Source: Haemonchus contortus (lineage: Eukaryota; Nematoda; Chromadorea; Rhabditida; Trichostrongylidae). From it: DNA of 64,000 nucleotides. Every line of letters begins with the position of its first letter. Within the stretch, counting starts at the first letter, position 1. Under the pieces are notes generated by a model. The model saw only the letters and a list, made by a program, of their open reading frames with translations, did not search any database and was not told the DNA's origin. The translations under genes were made by a program, and so were the position numbers. Below are positions 37,781 through 47,832 of the stretch, piece after piece. Location of the stretch: assembly GCA_000469685.2 (NCBI GenBank), contig LS997566.1:25909432-25973431 (forward strand). The letters run 5' to 3'.

Positions 37781-40701
37781 TGTATGTCACCGCCGCGTGC
37801 GGTCGTAAAGCGCCTGCTGATCACGACGTGTCCCTCACACTGATCGTACTCCAGGAAATATGCATTTTACTTGCATAATTCATAGTCATCTTTTTTTCGT
37901 AAGGCAGAAGGGGAGGGAACTAACGGACGATGGTGATTTCTTCCATCTGAATTTATTTACCAACTGAACTTCTATCTTTTTTGTATCATTACCACTAGTA
38001 TAATCTCTTCTTTAGATTCTAATAGACAACAGAAGATTACCATTGAGAGATGGGGTAGTTCGGACATGTTACCCCGGGCTCATGCATGTTGAGCTGCATT
38101 TCCCTTCGAGCCAAAATTTCACATAGTCTTCGAAAAATCGTTTCAGTTTCAACCGACTCGACCTCCCTCCATATCAGACATTTTTCGAATTGAAGCAGAA
38201 GCAGTGCACCGCAATCGAGAACTCGGAGATTTTTAGCGGTGTCGACTGAACGAACCATCAACGAGCTATCGGTTAGCGATCTGTTGCTCGCGACCGATAG
38301 TTGTAAAAAAGTGATTCGCAAAGTTTTACACGAGCCATGATGTACAGAATGTTCACACTCAACAAATGAATGTGTACGCAGTACACGTTGTGATGAGAGA
38401 ATAAAACTGGTGAAATTGTGCTAATAGTGCGTCTAAAATGCTGTAAAAATGGTGTTTTCAAGTAGTCGCCCACATCATTTTTTAAGCTTAACTCTTGTTG
38501 TCTTGCTTTACCTAAATTTTGAGTTGTTGATGATGTACTCAACTTCAAACGGTTTCATGCAATCTATTCAGCTCTAGAAACACCATCGAAGAGAAGATTG
38601 ATTTGCAGATTTCCTGATAGGGCAAAATATTATCTGAGAGGTGATATTTGGCGGGGAGAAGCGAAAACGGCTGAATGGGCCCACTTGGTACCCCAAAGTT
38701 CGTTCAGAACACTCATTGCCTCAGAGGACCGGTTGAGAACGCATAAGAACTGTACGACTTCCGGCGGAGTTACCAACCAGCTAAGCAGTAATGAGAATTC
38801 CGCTCAAGCATTTTATCAGTCACCGAACTTCTACAACTGCTAAAAATGAAAGGTTATTGAAAAGGACAGGACTTTTCGGGTTCTATGAGTATTTTTTGGT
38901 TCCTCCCCATGGGTGTTCTATACAGTGTTAACGCTTTCTTCCCTCATTTGGATGGTCATACATCTATTAGCTTGTTGTGCTTATGAAGTGTGGGCTGTGC
39001 TCAACATCCATGACACTTCGCTGTCACACTGGCTTGCACCCGGCAGAATCTAAAAATTACCGTTCAACTGCCTCTGGGTAAGCTGGAGTTGAACATCGTT
39101 TTCATACAGCTAGCTGCTAAGTTGGTCATGTCGTCATATGCCACTAGGCTGGCACACCGAATACTAACTGCTGTCGTCTAGCAAAACAAATTCCCAAATG
39201 CATGGTCGACGTTACGTGCTCTTGAATTAGCGATACTCAAGTTGAACAGACCGTAACCCAATCGAACACTGCCCAAAAGCCAAAAAAGAGTTGACTAGAA
39301 GCAAAAAATTTGAAGATAGAGTGGAGTAAAGCCAGCCGTATTGGTAAGAGCGTATACGAAATGGGCGGAAAAATCATGAACTGGTCAGAAAACGCCAGAA
39401 CATGATACTGCAGTGGGTTAGTAACATGTGAGGCTGAATCAGCATATCAAAAGCGTATGGAAACCCCACTGGTGAAACGTGCTTTTGGAGATTCGGCTAA
39501 CTAGCATAAAGCTAAGACGGCATAAATATCGAGAGAAGTTCAAAGCAGGCAACAGCTTAAAAGGCCGCACCGATTGCAAGCGCATATGGGAAGCGCTGGG
39601 GCAAAGATTAATGATTCTGGCAAGATTGGTGAGTTATGGACAAAACGTCGGCTCCAATTGGGCTTTGACACCATACGTGAGCCTCAGGGCAACGTGCTAT
39701 TTATCCCTTACACCGAGCATAAGACAGTGAAGCATATGGAAGCGCTCTGGTGAGAATGCTAATTATAGGAAGAGAGAGAGCAAATTTTAGCAAATTTAAT
39801 TTAGATGACAGTTCCTCTCCGAGCCCTTTCCTCCTTGTTGTAAATTTCAATAGCCTTGAACTTTTTATTTCATTGTGTAGATAGAAAAGTGGTACTGAGT
39901 ATTCTGAATGCTAGATGCTTTTGATACGACAGCAATGTTAACATGGACCGCCTTAAAGTCCAGTCGTTCATATGCACTCATAACACACCGAGAATTAGTT
40001 GTTAATTTTTAGACGAGCAACAATGAAACTGACCGGCGGCTGGAAAAGCCTCAGAACCTAGTACATATATTTATTCGGTGTCTGAATCTGTGGTTCTATG
40101 GGAGAAGATCCAGGAGTAGATTTTTTTCAGTCTTTAGTCAAGCTATAACAATAACATATATCAATTTAGTCAAATTTTTTCTAATTGCTTGCTCTCTCTG
40201 GTCATAAGAAAAAAATGAATAAAAAAATGAAAAATCATGCATCATATTCCCGAGCAATGACTCAGACAAAAACATGCACAAAGGAGATGAACGGAGGTAG
40301 GAGAAAAAACAACCTTCCGAAGAATTGAATTACTTACTTGAACACCCGATTACCATATAATATTCTTGCCAGCTATACACATACAAAAACAACAGAACGG
40401 ACTTCCTACACACGCCACTCCATCACAATTACTGTCCGTTTATGAGCAGTTCTGTGAACCAAACATACCAGTCGAAGATGTATCAAAGTGAAACAGCCAA
40501 CAAGATCTGAAAGATGTGGATGAAACGTAGAAAAAAGAACAGTTATCAAAGCCCTATGGTAGTGAACCTAGATCACTAAGTAAATCCCTTGGTGGCAAGT
40601 GGCCAAACATCATTCATGGAAAAGAGATCAGAGTGGGGCCAGACAAGACGGTGTTGACACGTCACAGATGCGACAAATACTGTTACAAATCGACGGCCAT
40701 A
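37781..40701. other. Intergenic, nothing recognised
   Basis: A minus-strand open frame (38037-38321, 94 codons) ends in a stop and could be a terminal exon, but has no recognised domain. Plus-strand frame 39479-39730 is likewise unrecognised. Confidence 0.35.
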
Positions 40702-41518
40702 GGCCGCATTCATACTAACAAGTGGGCTGCAGCATGCTGCACCTGTCGTACGAAATCTATTGATCGACAGCTCCCATTGATGACTCATCCTGCGGGATGA
40801 CTATTTGGAATAATCATGCTACTTTTTCTCTCCACTCTTTGCAAATTTGTTGTATTTTTGTTTTTCATCACGTCCCGTGCTTACTGCCGATCTTCCGTGC
40901 GCGTAATGGTCGCGTGAGCTCATTATTTTTTCGCTTATTTTTCTTACCCCTCTTATTTCAATAATTTGTTGTGGGAATTTTTCTATTTTATTTTCTCTAT
41001 ACTATTTTTTACTTCTATTTTTTACTGCTTTATATTCAGGCTAGTACTGACACGATTGGTCTCCGAAATAATGATTTTGTAAGTGTGAATAGTATACTAT
41101 AGAATAGTAAGAATGAAAAAAGGCACGCATAACACACCAAAACTAACTAGAATATAGAGCAGGAAAAAATAGAAATAAAAAATTCGAATAGAAAAATTAG
41201 AAAAAATGAAAAAGAAAAATTTTCACAACAAAATGCTGAGATAAGAGGGATAAAAAAATAAATGGAAAATAATGAGTCCTTGCGAACATCTCGCGCACGG
41301 AAGACCGGTCATCTATACGGGACGTGATACAAAATGAAAATCACAACAAAATCTGCTACAAGCGAAGAGAAAAAGGAGCATAATTATCTCAAACAGTCAT
41401 CCCGTAGGATGAGTCATCAATGGGAGCTGTCGATCGATAGATTTCGTGCAGCATGCTGCACTCGACTGCAGCACACTGCAGTCCACTGCAGCATGCTGCA
41501 CCTAGTATGAATGCGGCC
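40702..41518. mobile_element. 817-bp foldback element with about 370-bp arms
   Basis: The left arm from GGCCGCATTCATACTA to about 41060 is an inverted, diverged copy of the right arm from about 41120 to TAGTATGAATGCGGCC. The arms share CACGTCCCGT, ATCTTCCGTGCGCG and a long T-rich tract. The right arm near its end has extra copies of GCAGCATGCTGCAC, a self-complementary block. ATA abuts both ends, a possible 3-bp target duplication. Non-coding. Confidence 0.85.
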
Positions 41519-44015
41519 ATACAAAATGCCGTCTGCTATCTCATTTATATAAATGCATCTCAAGTTGCTCCCGTTTTTACTACTCCCATTTTTTGCTAAA
41601 CCCAGTAGTCCCATCCCATATCTTCAGGGCCTGGCTATAAGTACTACACCCGGAACGGGCTTTCATGTGATGAAACCCTCTTAGCACCCCATGGAAGTAT
41701 GAATTGGTGAGATACTGAGCTTGAAACAGTAAAAAAAGGGCTCAAGCATCTCTTTCACCTTATATAAAGGTGCCTGCTACAAAGCCATCATTCTTGAACC
41801 ATAAAAGAGAGAGAGAGAGAGATGGAACTGCATGGAATTTTCAATAACCGCAGTCATACTCCCTGAGTGTTTGAACAGCCTCTATGGAAGAAACCTAGTA
41901 GGGAACGTACCATGCCACAGCAGCTGTTCAGAATAGGGTGCTCTTCGAAATAGGCTTCGGCAATTCAAGCTTCTTAACTTATGCCTGAACATCAACACAT
42001 AATATCTCATTATGTTTACCAAAAATTCCATTAATAAACACATACTGACTGAATACTACAAGAAGAGTACGTCCATCAACAAACACGTACAGGTTGTTTG
42101 TCCGTAAACCTTCTTTTCTTCCCTTGTCCGGGAACGTTAAAGCATCTCGAAGCATTTCTTTTCTTGCTTCCCGAACCTCTTTGTACGGTTGAGGAGCACT
42201 TGCTAATTGAGCTGTGGGTGCAGTATAGTCATCGTCAACTTCACCTCTTGCTCTCAATCTGAAATTCATAACAAAATAGACAAATTGTCCAGAAAACTGC
42301 AGATATTACTCAGTGCAAAAGTAAAAATTATCCACAAGCACTCACTAGAGGTTTGTCTTGATGAGCGAAAGCATCTTTGACTGTCCTTTCACTTGCCTTA
42401 GATATATTCTTAACCTTATTGTGTAGGGGAAGAGAGCTTGTGGCTAAGTGCGCGGTAGTTGGAGTATTGTCAAAACAACTTTATGTTTGCTCCTGATCTG
42501 ACCCTCAACCTGGAACGGTCATAAGGAAATTCATCGTCATACCAATTAAATGTTGAAAAGAGCAAATAAGATAGAAAGATAGAACATTAAGAAAAAACTG
42601 TAACCTTGACCGGACTATGCGACAGAGTCGTGGTGAATTCCTTGGTAGAATGAATATACATTCTCTAGAAAAATGATATCATTCTGAAATTCCCTCATCA
42701 TAAGAAAATATTGTTCGCATTTCGCAAATTATCTAACACTCTAGTTTGAGTATCATGTGTAGCAGGCCAAGAAGCTGTAGGACAGCTGCAAGCGATTGAT
42801 AGATGTAGGAAGAGCTTTTAGCGAAATTTTGGTCACTTTATGCTAAATACTCCCTAAACCGTAGCGAATCTTAAAAGACTCCTTGGATTATGGGACATAA
42901 ATTATACGACGTTCAGAGCATGAAAATGATGAAGAATGCGATTTGTCTGGAACTAACGGTGATTCCTATTGTTCACCTACTCATCTTGCATTGCAAAACG
43001 ACGTGAAGTGGAGACGGAGTGAAAGGAGTCGACTGGATGCACCAAGATCAGTCAAATAATCGAGATTTATGTTTAGGAATTCGAAGGAAGAAGTGACAGT
43101 CACTTGGATGCTGCATTTATAGTACCTACGCCGATGCCGGCTTCGGCCCCAGCTGCCGATCGATATTAAGAAGGTGGATGACTTGTGCTGCAATTGAGAC
43201 CTTCTTAAGCGTAACAATCAAAAGAAAAATCGCCCGGAGATGTCGAATCTTACCATGAATCCCATGGATGACTAACTTGAAAATAATGAACAACAATACA
43301 ATATTAACGATCAATTCTGGGTTAAAAACAAGACAAAAAGCTTTTCGCTTGAAAAGTAAAGTCGTACCCAACTAATGGGCGATCAACGAAGAAACTGTAA
43401 TCACTAAATACGTGAAAAAGGGCGACATCAAACAGGTATTGCGGACCTTCAAAGCGTGAAATCTATCATGAGTCACCGACAGGTCAACGCTGGCGTCTTG
43501 AGCGTACTATGAATGTAGCCTCTAGAAGCTGTCGAAAGGGAGAGAGGGGGAGAGATGTGTGTGTTATTAGCAACGGTTCTGTATAAAAGCTTCGATAAGA
43601 AATGCTGCGGTCATCGACTTCTGACGGACCGACTGAAAGGTATACTACCACATCGAAGAATGATCTTCCAACGTCGAGCATTCGCCATCTATGGCTAGAT
43701 CTTGAGCAAGGGAAGTATTTCCAAGCATGGAATACAGCTCTTTAGAAAAATGGCGCTTGCAATGTTCTATATACGCCAGCCAAAGTGTTACAAGTGTTCT
43801 TTTTTATAATAAATACCGATTCAGGGCTTGCAATATGCCACGTCAACGCCCACGCCCTCATAAAGACTTACATAGGATGAGAAGAAGTCCGACGATCACT
43901 GAACAGTTGGCAATATGCAAGTGAACAACGCCCATTACCTTCTTGCTCAGGTTCACACTGTAAACGAAATTAATGTACTTGAATAAGAAAACATGGTAAA
44001 ACAAACAAATCCTTA
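41519..44015. other. No gene identified; duplicated exon-like segments on the minus strand
   Basis: A minus-strand frame at 41979-42269 follows an acceptor-like AATTTCAG and reads REARKEMLRDALTFPDKG before a stop. About 260 bp upstream (42340-42530) a diverged, frame-broken relative is seen, with PTTAHLATSS in one frame and KVKNISKASERTVKDAFAH in another. These look like tandem duplicates of one exon, possibly pseudogenic. A (GA)n tract is at 41806-41821. Confidence 0.35.
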
Positions 44016-45447
44016 CCACTGTCGCCTAAACCTACACCCCGAGGAAACGCCGGGCGAGTTGTCGCGAGACATTTGTCAAATTTTCGAACATTTGTCAACT
44101 ATGTGGCTTGTGAATCAAGCAATTCGTTGCGGGACCCACGCTATCGACTCGACTTTCGTTTCATTTTGGCTCTGCTTATGAATTGCTGTTCGAAGAAATG
44201 ATATTAAGAGTGTCCGCACTCATTAGATATCCGAAATTGAGGAAAAAGATGACAATATACGTTGTTTGAAAGGTAAGCTGTCGTTTTGATAAGGAATATT
44301 GGCTTTTTCACCGAGAAACCTCCTCTAAATCACTGGCACCTGACAACACGAAGAAGTAGGGAGAACCAAGATTTGCATTCTTACTGCTTCCCTCGAAGAA
44401 AACGACGTTGCTTTAGGATCAGCATAGTATAATTGGAATAAATGTAGTCCTAGGTCACCACAAAAAGGCGAAAGGCAGGAGCACACCGCTTCGCCTCACA
44501 AGACATTGTATTGGATCAGATGGCTTTCAAAAACACTGCGGTCACGAATGAATGTTCATTACCTGGCATGTTGCTAACCGGTATCCTGCGCTCCACTTCC
44601 CTTTTCAACCTAATAACTATGCGAGGCTTTCAGGAAATGGCATCAAATCGCAGTGAGAAAAGAACTTCCAAAAAGAGTGCCATTTCGCTTCAAACCGCAT
44701 TTAAACGAAGTTATACCATTAGATCAAAAGAAAACATGCTCGTCATTTTCAATTGTTTAAGAGACCGTTTAAAATGAGTAAGGTTGTAATTGATATCTGC
44801 CTTTTAGCCTATTTTTACTGATGAGCCATTTCCCGTGACGCAGTCTTGATTTCGACCATTTCAGTCCATTTCAATCAAACGTTTTATGATTGCTTAATCT
44901 TACTGGTTGGATTATTAGAGTTAGTGTAATGCAATCGTAATCAATGTATTGTGGCTATCTACACAGTGAACCGTTTTAGGTTACAGGTTATATGACATCT
45001 TGGAAGGAGGAGGCACAAAACCGCACGATAATAGTTCTGCTCCATAGTAAATGTATCACTGCTGTCCAAAGAAAAGAACCGCTGAGTGAAATTTGGACTG
45101 AAATGGAAATATTTGCCGTTCCGGATACCCGTTTCCACATTCATCGAGAAAAGTTCTTCGTAAAGCTTTCCTCCGGCCCTTCTTTTTGGAACTTTCCTCC
45201 AAAAATGCCATATAACCTCTTTAAATAATGTATATTGTCATCTTTTCCTTTAAATTCGGATCTCTTATGGGTGCGGGCACGCTTAATATCATTCCTTTCA
45301 ATAGCAATTCATGCGAAGCGCCAAAATGAAGCCACAGTAAAGGAATGATAGCATGGGTCCCGCAACGGACTACATTCAAACCGTGGGCAGCTTGCCAAAA
45401 AACTCGCCCGGCGTTTCTTCAGGGTGTAGGTTTAGGCGACAGTATCC
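44016..45447. repeat. Long inverted repeat, arms about 250 bp
   Basis: Arm 44016-44274 and arm 45216-45447 are inverted copies: GTCGCCTAAACCTACACCC, GAAACGCCGGGCGAGTT, GGGACCCA and ATGACAATATAC are shared. Read inward, both arms encode a related 34-codon tail ending KMTIYVV or KMTIYII and a stop at the same place. The copies differ at many codons, mostly non-synonymously, and arm 1 has a 2-base frameshift relative to arm 2. This is a tail-to-tail duplication of an unknown sequence or an old foldback element. Confidence 0.8.
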
Positions 45448-45745
45448 TTACCAATAAAGGCAACAACTTATACTCATAACAAGGCTCCAACTTCGAAGAA
45501 TTTCTCACCAGGGGATTATTCTTAAATTCTGAATACAATGCCCACATCAAAAATGAGAAATAATAAGTGAAGCGCAAACTTGAGACTAAAAACACAACGA
45601 AGTTCGGACAAAATGAAACTGGAAAATCAAGTATGTGCTGGTCGTTGCCAACTAGAGTTTCTCTGGCAACGTAGATTCAGACTCGTGCGCGATCCCTGCA
45701 TCAGGTTCGCCTCAGAACTTCAGACTTGCGCAACCCCACGCTCGT

Positions 45746-45813
45746 CACTGGCTGCTTTCATACTTCGACGTGCGTGCCGGCACGCAGGTCGAAGTATGAA
45801 AGCAGCCAATGTG
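45746..45813. mobile_element. GGCTGCTTTCATA-family foldback element, copy 5 (68 bp)
   Basis: The left arm CACTGGCTGCTTTCATACTT pairs with the right arm AAGTATGAAAGCAGCCAATGTG, closed by GTGCGTGCCGGCACGCA. This is a minimal hairpin with the same termini as the longer family members. Confidence 0.82.
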
Positions 45814-46672
45814 AGCATTCAGACTCGTTAATGTTATATAGCATTCACACTCGCTTGATCCACTACTATTTTGCGCCCAATTCAGACTTTGCGCGTACAG
45901 CGCAGCTCTTCTTCTGCATCTGTGTCTGCGCTCTCTTGTCGAAGTAACACCTACAACCATCGCGAAGTATAGATAGGCAACTAGGTACATGGGTGCGTAT
46001 TTTTCTATGTACTTAAAACAGTTGCTCTAAAGTGTAACTTTCTGTTCCCAGAGTGATTAATATGAATAGACCAAGTAGCTGAGCATTTTTGATCGATATG
46101 TAACATAATGAGCATTTCTCTTTGACCATTCATGTTGCGGCTTACACGACTCTCCAACATAAACAAACTTTAAAAAATTTTAGGATCAGAATAGGTAGAG
46201 TGAAAAACTAGTTAAAAACTTGGATAATTACTCACTACAAGTTTAAGCAATGATCATTCAAGAGAAGAGGGCGAAAATGATGACTTTCGTCTCTTACTTT
46301 TCAATGATCATCCAATTTCCGTGTTGACCCCCAAACACTTCGCGACTTTGAGTTTCTAAAAGTTGACCACCCTCAATTAAGATAAGTATGGAGTGTTTAG
46401 GTTACAACAGTGAGTATTAGCCAGTCATATTGAAGAGACAGAAGAATTTCACAACAGCATGATGAGCACCATAAACGTTGCTTCCACTTATAAGGTAATG
46501 GAATAATCAGTCAGATTATGGCTAGAGATCAAGTTGGGCTAAAGCGATCGTCGCACGTTCACGGCCGTAGACATTTCCCGCGCGGTTGGGCGCGTGTACC
46601 CATGGGCCAAGGCTGTGGACCATTTTTGCAGCTGCGACGTTCGCGGATCAGTCCCAATGGGTGGTCTTTAAC
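45814..46672. other. Intergenic, nothing recognised
   Basis: No motif-bearing frame or shared repeat was found. Confidence 0.4.
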
Positions 46673-47327
46673 TTTTTTTATTTTTTATTTGTAAGGTCTA
46701 TCTGTCCTGTGTGTCAATACGTAACATAATTATTCGTGAACAACTGTGGAACAGCCAATCATCTGCACAAAACCAACTGTTGCAAATTTCGATTCCGATT
46801 ATCATGGCTCTCTAAAAGCTCTACGTAACTCATGATGACGTGAGACCCCTTTGAGTTCATTTCATAAACATAGTCAAACCTAACAACTAAGGAATCGAGA
46901 ATAGGATCATGAACGACATTCCCAAGAACCGTCAGGACAACCAACGGTAAAGATCAAACAACCATCAAAGAAGAATCACTAAGCGGGAGTGAGCGGATTT
47001 TTGAGAATGAGAATAACCGAATCCCCACGTAGGAATATCTTCGAAATGGAGCGATCTTTTGGCATCGATTTTGCCTTCTTCTTTCCTTTGCCGGTTTTTT
47101 GGTTCTGTCCACATTTCCTTGACCATGTTGCAATGTCTGTCAGAAGGCTTGACTCTGCCGAGAGGTTCCTTGTTGCTTCTACAATTGATGAGGACCTGGG
47201 GGTTACTTGTTCTCTGAGTTGTTGAGAATGGACAGAGGCCCAACATCGAACTCTTCCTGCTTCTTCGCCGCCAACTCCTCTTGAGTCATGTCGGCACAAG
47301 GTTCCCTCAAACTTGGGTAATTAAACC
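46673..47327 (-). pseudogene. Processed pseudogene of SmD2 (snRNP core protein) with SL1 leader
   Basis: Intronless minus-strand copy of an mRNA for Sm D2, a core protein of the spliceosomal snRNP ring. Order on the minus strand: the SL1 leader (47327-47306), a 16-nt 5' UTR, ATG at 47289, then [20 protein letters not shown]. After a frameshift near 47215 come [19 protein letters not shown] and [13 protein letters not shown], then a second frameshift near 47090 and [20 protein letters not shown] to a stop at 46979. Two frameshifts and a small in-frame loss after CNM show it is dead. A 3' UTR of about 290 nt ends in an A-rich stretch (46690-46673) preceded by AATAAA. Loss of introns, a spliced leader and an A tail together indicate reverse transcription of a mature trans-spliced mRNA. 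Target duplications were not found by eye. Confidence 0.93.
47306..47327 (-). other. Complete SL1 spliced-leader sequence embedded in a retrocopy
   Basis: The 22 bases are the exact reverse complement of nematode SL1 (GGTTTAATTACCC..TTTGAG). It is followed directly by pseudogene 5' UTR rather than by the GT donor and Sm-site region of an SL RNA gene. It is therefore the leader of a copied mRNA, not an SL RNA locus. Confidence 0.95.
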
Positions 47328-47832
47328 CAGGTTGAGCTGCCGGGTAGTTGAACTAGACTTGAGTAATTATTTTCGTTAGGAAACAGTGCTTTAGTAGTCT
47401 GTACTTTCGTAGTCTGTATAGACTGATTTCCTTCCACATACACATCATTTCTGCATTTTAGGTAATTGACGACTTCTTCTACTGTCTAATGGTCAAGGAT
47501 TTTCAATCGAAAGTCCCTTCAAGCCCCATTGTAGCAGGACTTTCGCCTATCGGGTACACAACTAACGAAGAAGAAAACGCTTCCATAGCGCTAGTGTTAG
47601 GTGACGCAGCCTTAGTTATTAAGTTACGCTCTCTAAGCAACATTAATTTTCAGGTAGATGTAGGTAGTCCCAAACAACGTTTTTCTTCAGAGCTGGAGTC
47701 CGAGCAGCTTCGTTTCAGTTCTTGTCTTCTCGCAGCCATTCCTTTGAGTTAAGTGAACTGTTAAAAAGGTAAGTTCCTTTGATTCAATCAAATTCAAGAA
47801 CCAAATCCCCCAGATATTTGGATGTCAAGTAG

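Noticed and set aside
47306..47327. SL1 RNA gene
   Set aside because: Downstream sequence is SmD2 5' UTR and ATG, not the donor and Sm-site portion of an SL RNA.
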